From positions 62,001-126,000 of the forward strand of contig JAQWYK010000024.1 in NCBI GenBank assembly GCA_029254025.1: a stretch of 64,000 nucleotides of DNA. The letters are read 5' to 3'. This stretch comes from Crocinitomicaceae bacterium (lineage in GTDB: Bacteria; Bacteroidota; Bacteroidia; Flavobacteriales_D; Crocinitomicaceae). Shown here one piece after another: positions 1 through 7,634 of this stretch. A program made the translations under genes and the position numbers. Within the stretch, counting starts at the first letter, position 1. Every line of letters starts with the position of its first letter. The notes under the pieces were generated by a model. That model made no database searches and was not told the origin of the DNA. It was given only the letters and a program-made list of their open reading frames with translations.

Positions 1-1
1 T

Positions 2-448
2 GATTATCGTCCTCAGCACACCTTGAGAGTTGTTTTTTTCATGAACGAGGAGAACGGAAACATGGGTGGAAAAACCTATGCTAAACAAGCGAAGTTAAAT
101 GGGGAACAACATATTGCTGCTGTAGAAAGTGACCGTGGAGGATTTTCTCCTCGTGGCTTTAGTTGCGATGGGACAGCAGATCAATTAGATATGATAAAGG
201 GATTCAAAGATCTTCTTCTTCCCTATGAGCTACACAAATTTGAAAAAGGATATGGCGGAGTTGATATTGGACCTTTAAAGGATGAGTTCGAAGGAATCCC
301 GCTTTTTGGTTTCGTACCAGACAGTCAGCGTTATTTTGACTTTCACCACAATGAAAACGATGTTTTCGAAAATGTGAATAAGCGCGAATTAGAACTTGGC
401 GCTGCTAGTATGGCGGCCTTTATTTATTTATTGGACAAGAGCCTTTAG
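2..448 (+). CDS. M28-family metallopeptidase, C-terminal part (5' end outside window)
   Basis: The reading frame is open to the left edge, so only the last ~148 residues are present. Zn-aminopeptidase (M28) features are visible: an NEEN stretch near fragment residues 15-18 holding the catalytic/metal-ligand glutamate pair, an E-S-D segment at about 42-44 supplying a metal-binding aspartate, and an H-H-x-x-x-D motif at about 115-120 that gives the last metal-ligand histidine. Known members are exported or periplasmic zinc aminopeptidases or carboxypeptidases; the signal peptide would lie upstream and cannot be seen. The stop codon is immediately followed by the GTG of a receptor remnant. Exact substrate class is not decidable from this fragment. 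Confidence 0.85.
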   Translation, partial: DYRPQHTLRVVFFMNEENGNMGGKTYAKQAKLNGEQHIAAVESDRGGFSPRGFSCDGTADQLDMIKGFKDLLLPYELHKFEKGYGGVDIGPLKDEFEGIPLFGFVPDSQRYFDFHHNENDVFENVNKRELELGAASMAAFIYLLDKSL

Positions 449-769
449 GTGAAGCAACTACTTTTCATATTGATCCTTCTATTGCCACCTTTAATAAAGG
501 CACAAGTGGTGTTGAATGAGAGTCAATTGAATACGTCTATTGCCAACATTGCTGAAATTGCTGAAGATGCAGATAAAAAGATCGATGTCGATCAGCTTTT
601 GAACTCCGATGAATTAACGTTTCAAAAGCTTCAAAAACCTGTAGCGACTATCTCTTTTACCAGCTCACGTTGGTTTGTTCGTTTTTCAGTTAAAAATCCT
701 GGTGCCTCTGCAGAAATTCTGCTTGAAACCGCACGTCCTATTACGAACCGAGTAGATTTAAAAGTGTAA
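449..769 (+). pseudogene. Truncated 7TMR-DISM-type sensor receptor, N-terminal fragment
   Basis: An open frame of 106 codons starts with GTG directly after the preceding stop. It has a clear signal peptide (Lys, then a Leu/Ile-rich core, cleavage near KA-Q at about residue 18-19). Residues ~64-106, with RWFVRFSVKNP and ILLETARP followed by a V-D-L strand, resemble the start of the 7TMR-DISMED2 extracellular sensor domain found in Bacteroidota receptor kinases and cyclases. The protein then stops; the seven-helix region and output domain are absent, and I see no continuation in other frames before the next gene. I read it as a decaying receptor gene. Alternatively it is a small secreted protein. 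The family assignment is by eye. Confidence 0.5.
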
Positions 770-843
770 GGAAACTTCGCTGCGTGTAACTCATTACTTT
801 AAAGGGAGATAACTTTCTTTTCAATTTTTCGTATTTTAGAGTA

Positions 844-1410
844 ATGAATAAATGGGTTTTCATACTACTCTGTATGTTTACGGTTCTTCTCTCAGGTATT
901 TCATCCGAGAAAGTAACATCTAACTATCGCTTAGGTTTTGGCGTGAAAATCGGCATATTGCCGACTGGTGGAATTACTCAATATGCCATTATTCATTACC
1001 GCCAGGAAAAACTGACTCAAATTCAGCCGATTGATTTACCTACTTTGCTGAAAGTTGCCACTGGAAAATATCCAATTCCAAGAACCAATATCTTTAATGA
1101 CTTTTTTAAGTATCATGAAGTGAGTCATACTCGCCTACCAGATTCAACATTTATTCCAAGAGAAAATTATATGGTTGCATTTGATTCAATTTGGAAAATC
1201 CGTTTTGACATTCATCCGTTTGACGCTCGACAAGGAGAAGGTTGGAGTATCGGACGTCATCGCCCCTCCCTGAGGCAACAAGAATATCTCTTCCATACAT
1301 ATGGAGCACGTGCATACGACCAGGACTATATATGTGACACCAGTTTTTACAAGCTATTAAGAGACGTAGTCGACACAGCTTGGATTACGCAGTACAAGGC
1401 CTTACGTTAA
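844..1410 (+). CDS. Hypothetical secreted protein
   Basis: The product is 188 residues with a probable signal peptide (NKW followed by a ~15-residue hydrophobic core ending near LSGIS). The mature part is rich in aromatic residues, His and Arg, with no motif I can name. A serine/proline/arginine segment (RHRPSLRQQEYLF) lies at about 138-150. ATG start chosen because it gives the signal peptide. It is convergent with the next gene and the two stop codons share a TTAA, so the 3' ends overlap by 4 bp. Function unknown; envelope location is inferred from the leader only. Confidence 0.7.
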   Translation: MNKWVFILLCMFTVLLSGISSEKVTSNYRLGFGVKIGILPTGGITQYAIIHYRQEKLTQIQPIDLPTLLKVATGKYPIPRTNIFNDFFKYHEVSHTRLPDSTFIPRENYMVAFDSIWKIRFDIHPFDARQGEGWSIGRHRPSLRQQEYLFHTYGARAYDQDYICDTSFYKLLRDVVDTAWITQYKALR

Positions 1411-2051
1411 TCAAATTGATAGGGGTAATTAATTTCCTTAAGATCCTCTTCCAATTGCTCCCAATCAATTTCTACATCCACTAAATTGGAAATAATATCA
1501 TCTGTTAACGTTGCCCCACTAAAGATTTTGGAAACAGCTACATTAAACTCATCTCCAGTCTCCGCCACATCTGAAAAATAATCTGAAGCCCAAGAAATAT
1601 ATTCTTCAACAGAATTGTCAAAAATTCGCAATACTTCCTCTGAATGATCTGATTGTTGACCTAACGCACCAATATGCCATTTATGGCCTCCTGACGTCCA
1701 GAGGCAAAATGTTGTTCCAATTGAATTTACTGGTTCCCCGTAAATAAATTCTTGAAACATTTTTGGGAGGTTTTTGGTCAACGATGACTTCGAATGAGGA
1801 ACGCACCCGGGAACAAAGCCATTTATAGCGCATCCCCCTTCCAGAAATAGAACGTGCATTTCAGTACCCGAAGTATTTCTCATTTCAAAGCACTCCTCGC
1901 CTTCGCCCCACTTCGAATTATAGGAATAGTACCGTTCCTCCCAATCAGGGGCGAAAATTGCAGCTAATGCTTTCGCTTTTTTCTTGAGCGCCTCCTTGTT
2001 AGGCAGAGCACTTAGGTTTCGCGTAGAAATCATCTTGACCAATCTGTTCAA
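1407..2051 (-). CDS. Hypothetical cytoplasmic protein
   Basis: A 214-residue soluble protein with no leader and no membrane segment. The N-terminal half is rich in aromatic residues and acidic pairs (WEERYYSYNSKW at about 37-48, then MRNTSG), and the C-terminal third is strongly acidic. I do not recognise a domain. An internal ATG seven codons in gives MISTRNLS and may be the true start, since conserved-looking sequence begins there. It ends convergently with the upstream hypothetical gene and precedes, on the same strand, the NYN-domain gene's downstream end by about 45 bp. Confidence 0.7.
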   Translation of the reverse strand: MNRLVKMISTRNLSALPNKEALKKKAKALAAIFAPDWEERYYSYNSKWGEGEECFEMRNTSGTEMHVLFLEGGCAINGFVPGCVPHSKSSLTKNLPKMFQEFIYGEPVNSIGTTFCLWTSGGHKWHIGALGQQSDHSEEVLRIFDNSVEEYISWASDYFSDVAETGDEFNVAVSKIFSGATLTDDIISNLVDVEIDWEQLEEDLKEINYPYQFD

Positions 2052-2096
2052 TTAAATATTTAACCTCAAATTCAGAAGACAAAGCTACAAACAATA

Positions 2097-2858
2097 TTAT
2101 TTTTGACTACCCTTCTTACCTTCTACACGCACATAAATGTGCTTAAATCTTCCATTCGGAGTTTCACGTTCTTCTATTTCAAAAACTCCCAAAGAATCGA
2201 TAAATGGAGTTAATTTGTAATATCCAAAATTACGCGGATCAAAATTCGGCTGTTTTTTGTTAATGAGTCCTCCTACATCACCTAAAAATGCCCATCCATC
2301 TTCGTCAGCACAATCATATACGCTCGTTTTGATGAGTTTAATAATTTCAGGAGTCACCGGCTCCACGGCCTTTTTCTGTTGTTTAATAGAACGTTTTATT
2401 TTTGGTGACTCATCTTCTTCATCCTCATTCAGAATTTCTAAGTAGATAAACTTATCACACGCAACGATAAACGGTTTTGGAGTTTTCTGCTCACCAATTC
2501 CAATAACAAACTGACTACTTTCTCTCAAACGGGTTGCTAAACGTGTAAAGTCACTATCACTTGACACGATACAAAATCCATCTGTATTTCCCGAATATAA
2601 AATATCCATGGCATCAATAATCATGGCTGAATCAGTAGAGTTCTTACCCGTTGTGTAACCATATTGCTGTACTGGCTGAATAGCATGTTCTAACAACAAG
2701 CCTTTCCACCTGTTCAACTTAGGGTTTGTCCAATCACCATATATTCTTTTAATTGAAGGAACTCCATACTTAGCAATTTCCTCCATCATTTCCTTAATGT
2801 ATTTGGAAGGTATATTGTCTCCATCAATCAAGACGGCTAAATTCATATCTTTTTTCAT
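2097..2858 (-). CDS. NYN (PIN-like) nuclease domain protein with OST-HTH/LOTUS domain
   Basis: The first ~140 residues are a LabA/DUF88-type NYN domain: LIDGDN (Asp12 and Asp14), D76 within NSTDSAMIIDAMD, and the SSDSDF motif (Asp101, Asp103) supply the acidic cluster that binds the catalytic metal in PIN-like RNases. Residues ~165-245 (GWAFLGDVGGLINKKQP, then FGYYKLTPFID) match an OST-HTH/LOTUS winged helix, an RNA-binding module. An acidic/lysine linker separates the domains. Such fusions are widespread in bacteria and are thought to act on RNA; the substrate is unknown. All acidic residues are intact, so it is probably active. It sits 12 bp downstream of the MORN-like gene and may share its transcript. 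Confidence 0.88.
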   Translation of the reverse strand: MKKDMNLAVLIDGDNIPSKYIKEMMEEIAKYGVPSIKRIYGDWTNPKLNRWKGLLLEHAIQPVQQYGYTTGKNSTDSAMIIDAMDILYSGNTDGFCIVSSDSDFTRLATRLRESSQFVIGIGEQKTPKPFIVACDKFIYLEILNEDEEDESPKIKRSIKQQKKAVEPVTPEIIKLIKTSVYDCADEDGWAFLGDVGGLINKKQPNFDPRNFGYYKLTPFIDSLGVFEIEERETPNGRFKHIYVRVEGKKGSQK

Positions 2859-2870
2859 AAACTTATTAGG

Positions 2871-3986
2871 CTATTTCTTTTTCCAGAATTGCCACCATTT
2901 TTTAGTTTTCTTTGGTTCAGTAGGTACCTCATCGTCCTCATCACCCGTAGTAGGTTTCTCAACCCCCACTGTTCTGATTTCATTACCGTATTCGTCAAAT
3001 ACATGTTCTTCCACAAGGATGTCTTTCTTATAAATTGAGGTTCGTTTCACTTTATCATCTGGGAAACGCTCCTCGAAGTCACCGTGTCGCTGACCTTTTT
3101 TATTATAAGACTCTTTACTCTGCAGATGTCCTTGAATATAGAATGTTTTAAATTCTCCCGATTTAACTCCATTTGACCAATTCTCCACTTTTAGTAATGA
3201 GCCTTCTTCATAATAATATTGACAAACGCCGTCTTTCTTGCCCTCTGAATAATTCAAATCTTGGAGAACGATACCTTCCTTATTATAGATAATGAAGGGA
3301 CCGTGCAGTAATCCTTCTTTGTAGTTAACTTCTTTTTCTACTTTGGAACCGGGAAAGTACTCTATTCTTTTTCCGTCCAGCTTCCCCATTTTATAATATT
3401 CTATCCTCAAAGTATCGCTATCATAAAGTCCGTAAGTATGGGTTCGAGTAGTATTTCCTAATTTGATTTGAATTTTATCCGTACCAACCATGTCATGGCT
3501 ATAGTAGATTGACATTCCATGTTTCTCTCCATTGAAATAATTAATCGTCCAAGACTCTAACCCACTCGAATCATTGTAATAGGTCCATCTCCCGTTTTCA
3601 ACTCCGTCAATGTGCGTGCGCAGCACTTGAACACAACCAGATTCATAAATGGTGGTATCCGTACCGTTTACTTTTCCATTCGTAAACTGAACTACGCGCT
3701 CACGAATTCCATTCATGTGGCAGGTTTCGCAAGTTCCCGTAAATGGCTGACCCGACTTACTATGAATCACCATATTCGTACCGGGATCACTTTCCAGCTT
3801 CTCGTTACAATTAACAATCTGGTCGGATTTGCCACATTCCCAATCTACATAGCGTTGACCAATGCGCTCTACCGATTTATCAAAACATCGTACATTTCGT
3901 GCATTTAAGTTGGATGTAATTTGTCCAATTGCTATAGCTGATAGACTAAAAAAAACACAGATGACAAGTAATTTGATTAGATTCAT
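2871..3986 (-). CDS. Secreted MORN/YwqK-like repeat protein
   Basis: A 371-residue protein with a signal peptide (N-terminal Lys, hydrophobic core, cleavage near IAIGQ). From about residue 85 to 330 it carries a run of ~22-residue repeats with a Y-x-x-G-x-x-x-G pattern, for example YFNGEKHGMSIYY, YKEGLLHGPFIIY, YSEGKKDGVCQYY and WSNGVKSGEF, typical of MORN variants annotated as YwqK-family antitoxin repeats in Bacteroidota. A Cys pair (CETCHMNG) precedes the repeats. The tail is acidic then very basic and Trp-rich (KKWWQFWKKK). Despite the database name there is no toxin next to it; a structural or envelope role is more likely. It overlaps the thioesterase gene by 4 bp. Confidence 0.8.
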   Translation of the reverse strand: MNLIKLLVICVFFSLSAIAIGQITSNLNARNVRCFDKSVERIGQRYVDWECGKSDQIVNCNEKLESDPGTNMVIHSKSGQPFTGTCETCHMNGIRERVVQFTNGKVNGTDTTIYESGCVQVLRTHIDGVENGRWTYYNDSSGLESWTINYFNGEKHGMSIYYSHDMVGTDKIQIKLGNTTRTHTYGLYDSDTLRIEYYKMGKLDGKRIEYFPGSKVEKEVNYKEGLLHGPFIIYNKEGIVLQDLNYSEGKKDGVCQYYYEEGSLLKVENWSNGVKSGEFKTFYIQGHLQSKESYNKKGQRHGDFEERFPDDKVKRTSIYKKDILVEEHVFDEYGNEIRTVGVEKPTTGDEDDEVPTEPKKTKKWWQFWKKK

Positions 3987-4387
3987 TTCGTTTGTAATTT
4001 ACTAAATCCTTCTAATATTTCAGCATAAACCGGAACAGTTTCTTGTTTATTGAAATCAAAACAGACTAATTTCGAAACACCCGTTGCATACAACTTTCCA
4101 TTAACAGTTAACTCATAGGTCATTTCAACACTTGTTCGGCCAATTTTTCCCGCGAACACTTCAATCTCAGGTTCATCATGCAGTAATAACGGCTTTAAGT
4201 AAGTAACTTCATTCTTCACAAGAATAATTCCATTTTTCTTCCAGTCCCACTGTCCTCCTACCATATAATGAAAGTAATGCATACGTGCCATTTCAAAGTA
4301 GCTCAAATAAACGGCGTTGTTTACATGGCCCATTACGTCACAATCCGCAAAACGGACTTGAATCTTTGCTTTTGGAATACTATGCAT
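3983..4387 (-). CDS. Acyl-CoA thioesterase, 4HBT hotdog fold
   Basis: About 134 residues when started at the ATG that overlaps the stop of the upstream dehydratase gene (ATGCATAG). A longer frame exists upstream, but the hotdog fold begins right after this ATG (KAKIQVRFADCDVMGHV). The D-C-D-x-x-G-H-V-N-N-x-x-Y-x-x-Y-x-E signature is the YbgC/FadM-type 4-hydroxybenzoyl-CoA thioesterase motif, with the catalytic Asp in the first part. The enzyme would hydrolyse acyl-CoA in the cytoplasm; chain-length preference is unknown. It is translationally coupled at both ends (8-bp overlap upstream, 4-bp downstream), so capD-like, thioesterase and MORN genes form one operon. Confidence 0.88.
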   Translation of the reverse strand: MHSIPKAKIQVRFADCDVMGHVNNAVYLSYFEMARMHYFHYMVGGQWDWKKNGIILVKNEVTYLKPLLLHDEPEIEVFAGKIGRTSVEMTYELTVNGKLYATGVSKLVCFDFNKQETVPVYAEILEGFSKLQTK

Positions 4388-6281
4388 CGAGTGAAGAATA
4401 TGTACTGTTATTACTTTTGAATTCGGGTACAATGTGTTTCATTTGTTTTACCATCTCAACATTATCTTGACCATCAAACAAGGCTATCAAGCGATTAATC
4501 TCTTCAATCTTTTGCGGCGGCTCTTCCCTCAATTTAGCGCGAAGAATTTGTGGGTGATGAGTAGGCAAGGTATTTTCTTCATTCGCAAGTAACTCCTCGT
4601 ACAACTTCTCACCCGGTCTTAACCCAGTTACCTTAACCTCTATATCTTTCCCTAATTCCAGACCAGAAAGTTGAACCATTTTCTTAGCGAGATCAATGAT
4701 TTTAACGGACTCCCCCATGTCAAACACAAAAATCTCCCCTCCTTCTCCCATAGTTCCCGCTTCCAATACTAGTTGGCAAGCTTCTGGTATCGTCATAAAA
4801 AAACGAGTCACGTTTTCATCCGTTACAGTTATTGGCCCTCCATTGGCAATTTGTTTTTTAAACAATGGAATTACAGATCCATTTGAGCCAAGTACATTCC
4901 CAAATCGCGTAGTAATATATTGTGTAGTTGAATGATTGTTCTTCAGTTGAGCATACATTTCAGCTATTCGTTTTGAAGCACCCATAACATTTGTCGGGTT
5001 TACGGCCTTGTCCGTTGAAATCAATACAAATTTTTCTATTTGATATGCATCAGCCAAATCGATCAAGAGTTTTGACCCTTTCACATTGGTATGAATGGCT
5101 TCGGAAGGGTTCAATTCCATTAGCGGAACGTGTTTGTATGCTGCAGCATGGAAAACAATCTGTGGTTGAAAAGTCCTAAAAACGTTCTCTATTCGTTCCA
5201 ATGAACGAATATCGCCAATGACTACTTCGATATTCGAGGGATTACCATTCTGGACCAATTCAATGTGAAAATCATACAGCGCTGATTCAGCCTGATCAAG
5301 AAGTATAATTTTCTCAGGGTTGTACTTGATCAGTTGGCGCACTAACCCACTTCCAATAGAACCTGCCGCTCCCGTCACCAAAATTCTTTTCCTATTAATT
5401 TGAGCTTCCACTTTTTGTTGGTCCAACACAATTGGGTCTCTCCCCAATAGCTCTTCTATGTTTACTTTTTGAATTTGCTTCACTGAAAACTCACCATTGA
5501 TCCAACTTTTTAAATTGGGAACGGTTTGCACAGTAACATTATACTTTAAACATACATCCACCACTTTTGCCACTTTTGCCTTATCAGGGTGTTGAATTGC
5601 CACGATAAGCTCTTTGGGTTGATAATCTTGAATCAACTTTTCAAGATCATCCGTATGATACACTGTTGTGCCTTCCAACCGGTTTCCACTCAACTTTTTA
5701 TTATCGTCGATAAAAGCTAAAAGCTCATAACCAAGTCGAGTGTCACGCTCTAATGTTCGTTTCGTGATTAATCCAGAAACACCAGCGCCATATATAATAA
5801 TCGGTTTTTCTTCTCCTTTACCTTTTGTTGTTTCGTAATAAAACACCTTTACAGTAAATCGAAATCCTATTAATAACAAGATACTGGCTAAAAACTCCAC
5901 AAAAAGTACTGACATTGGAAGCAGGTAACGTTCATCATAGTAGTGATATCGCACAAGACCAATAACCAAAATAATACTAGTTGAAACAGTTACGGCGAAA
6001 AAGATACGACGGATATCTTCAAAAGAAGTATATCGAATGAGGCCTTTATGAATCTTAAAAAGGTAAAAAACACTCAGCTTTGTCAGTAAAATAAAGGGGA
6101 GAGATATACGCAAGACTTCCCATTCCGTAATAATCTCAGAAATATTGGAGTATACATCAAAGCGAATCAAATAAGCTGCGAACAATGCACTTAGAGAAAG
6201 TACTAAGTCAACAACAATAATTATCCAACGCGGAGTGCTCGTGGATGGAAGTGAAAATAACCGATTAAAATTAACTGCCAT
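4380..6281 (-). CDS. FlaA1/CapD-type nucleoside-diphosphate-sugar 4,6-dehydratase/epimerase, membrane-anchored
   Basis: A 633-residue protein of the WbpM/PglF/CapD family. Residues ~1-140 carry four hydrophobic segments, a CoA-binding-like Rossmann region follows (IIIYGAGVSG at about 160-170), and the catalytic extended SDR domain starts at GAAGSIGSGL (about 305). The NAAAYKHVPLMELNP-type region (here HAAAYKHVPL), STDKAVNPTNVMGASKR and FGNVLGSNGSVIP are diagnostic; the Lys of GASKR is the SDR active-site lysine. The usual substrate is UDP-GlcNAc, giving UDP-4-keto sugars for capsule, O-antigen or glycoprotein glycans. It stands apart from a visible polysaccharide cluster and heads a short operon. 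Confidence 0.93.
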   Translation of the reverse strand: MAVNFNRLFSLPSTSTPRWIIIVVDLVLSLSALFAAYLIRFDVYSNISEIITEWEVLRISLPFILLTKLSVFYLFKIHKGLIRYTSFEDIRRIFFAVTVSTSIILVIGLVRYHYYDERYLLPMSVLFVEFLASILLLIGFRFTVKVFYYETTKGKGEEKPIIIYGAGVSGLITKRTLERDTRLGYELLAFIDDNKKLSGNRLEGTTVYHTDDLEKLIQDYQPKELIVAIQHPDKAKVAKVVDVCLKYNVTVQTVPNLKSWINGEFSVKQIQKVNIEELLGRDPIVLDQQKVEAQINRKRILVTGAAGSIGSGLVRQLIKYNPEKIILLDQAESALYDFHIELVQNGNPSNIEVVIGDIRSLERIENVFRTFQPQIVFHAAAYKHVPLMELNPSEAIHTNVKGSKLLIDLADAYQIEKFVLISTDKAVNPTNVMGASKRIAEMYAQLKNNHSTTQYITTRFGNVLGSNGSVIPLFKKQIANGGPITVTDENVTRFFMTIPEACQLVLEAGTMGEGGEIFVFDMGESVKIIDLAKKMVQLSGLELGKDIEVKVTGLRPGEKLYEELLANEENTLPTHHPQILRAKLREEPPQKIEEINRLIALFDGQDNVEMVKQMKHIVPEFKSNNSTYSSLDA

Positions 6282-6322
6282 TAATGAAGGTGAGTTTTTA
6301 CAAATATAAGGTTAATTTCAGG

Positions 6323-7513
6323 TCAGAAATCCCAAATGTCGGTTGTTTTTTGATTGAAGAAAAGTTCTTGTTCCCGATTTACAAACTGCACTCCGTCGAA
6401 ATAATGACTCAGAATCTTTTTATAATCGAACCCCTTGTTGGCCATACTCATCGCTCCCTCCTGACACATTCCAACACCATGTCCAAATCCTCGACCTTTC
6501 AACACGACCATCTCTCCATCCGGATAGCATGAAAAATAAGTTGACTTCAACTTAAAATGCTGACGAATGTCACGCAATGGTATACCCAGATGTGGACTTA
6601 AATAAAACACCTTCCTGTCTAATTGCGCAAACGTGTATATGATACTGCGATAAACAGAATCTTCTATGGGGAAAAAGTAATTGTTCACTAAGAAATCTCG
6701 CCAAGCTTTCTTGGGTATTTCTTTTTCCCATGTGGCCTGTTTCGTATAGATGCAAAAAGTATCTTTAAAGGGCTGTAAGTATGGGATATTTTCTTTCCAA
6801 ATGTAGTCTGCACCGCTTGTTTGACCTCCGCAATTGGCATGAAAAAAGCCACTCACCATCTCCTCCGTGTCCTGATGAATCACATAAACTCCATGCGTTG
6901 CTTCAACAGCAGTTCGAATCAACGGTGTATAGCGCAATCCATTATGATATGCTTGGCAATGAACTTCATCACACATAGAAAACCCTTCTCTGCGATGGCG
7001 ACTTTGATGCTTCAATGCATAGGTACGGGACAAAACAGCCTGAGCTTTGTAATACTCCATGTGTTTTCCTCCTCCGCCCTCGGATTCTACAACTCCGGCC
7101 ACATACTGATCAAGATCTACTAGATTAACAATGGTTAGCCCTTTTGAAGCCGCTGTTACGGTAAACCCACCTTGATACCGACGTTCTTTGACTACTGGCG
7201 ACTTAGGGTGAAGACGTAAATGTGTACCGTGTTGCGTTGGAGACAGTCTTATGCGCTTAAACTCCCCTTTAAAAATAGTTCCATGGTAGACCTCTACTTT
7301 TTGATCGCTGTTCCAACGTAAGGAGACATAATCATTGGATATAATTGTACCAAGCAACGAGCTATCACCATAAATCTGATATCGACCATCATGGTGAGAA
7401 AAGTCAATTTTCGATATAGTGTACGCACGATAAACACCCACTTTTATCTCTTGAGCAATCACTGAGTTAACGAGCAAAACAATTATCGCTATGGTCCAAC
7501 GGAACAACTTCAC
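6323..7513 (-). CDS. SpoIID/LytB-domain protein, probable exported peptidoglycan lytic transglycosylase
   Basis: A 396-residue protein with a signal peptide (cleavage near VIAQE). The SpoIID domain occupies roughly residues 110-380: LDQYVAGVVESEGG contains the glutamate equivalent to the catalytic Glu of SpoIID, followed by KAQAVLSRTYAL, a C-D-E-V-H-C-Q-A-Y segment, an H-A-N-C-G-G motif and GRGFGHGVGMCQEGA near the C-terminus. SpoIID trims denuded glycan strands during engulfment in spore formers; in non-sporulating Bacteroidota the role is unknown but cell-wall remodelling is plausible. Convergent neighbours are absent; it is divergent from the BatA-like gene. Confidence 0.88.
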   Translation of the reverse strand: MKLFRWTIAIIVLLVNSVIAQEIKVGVYRAYTISKIDFSHHDGRYQIYGDSSLLGTIISNDYVSLRWNSDQKVEVYHGTIFKGEFKRIRLSPTQHGTHLRLHPKSPVVKERRYQGGFTVTAASKGLTIVNLVDLDQYVAGVVESEGGGGKHMEYYKAQAVLSRTYALKHQSRHRREGFSMCDEVHCQAYHNGLRYTPLIRTAVEATHGVYVIHQDTEEMVSGFFHANCGGQTSGADYIWKENIPYLQPFKDTFCIYTKQATWEKEIPKKAWRDFLVNNYFFPIEDSVYRSIIYTFAQLDRKVFYLSPHLGIPLRDIRQHFKLKSTYFSCYPDGEMVVLKGRGFGHGVGMCQEGAMSMANKGFDYKKILSHYFDGVQFVNREQELFFNQKTTDIWDF

Positions 7514-7622
7514 ACTTCAAAATTAATGGAGTTAAAAATTCAATACTTAGGTATTCAAAATACTTATTAACAACAAGCATGCAATTGTTACTAAATGTAT
7601 TTTCGTAACCGACAATAAAAGC

Positions 7623-7630
7623 TATATTTG
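7623..7630 (+). promoter_or_regulatory. -7 promoter element of the BatA-like gene
   Basis: TATATTTG fits the Bacteroidota -7 consensus TAnnTTTG. It ends four bases before the ATG, so transcription should start at or beside the start codon. A TTTTCG at 7600-7605 lies at a suitable -33 distance but is a poor match to TTTG. Confidence 0.55.
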
Positions 7631-7634
7631 AGAC

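Noticed and set aside
2871-3986. Toxin-antitoxin antitoxin (YwqK)
   Set aside because: The name reflects repeat similarity; the protein is secreted and no toxin gene is next to it.
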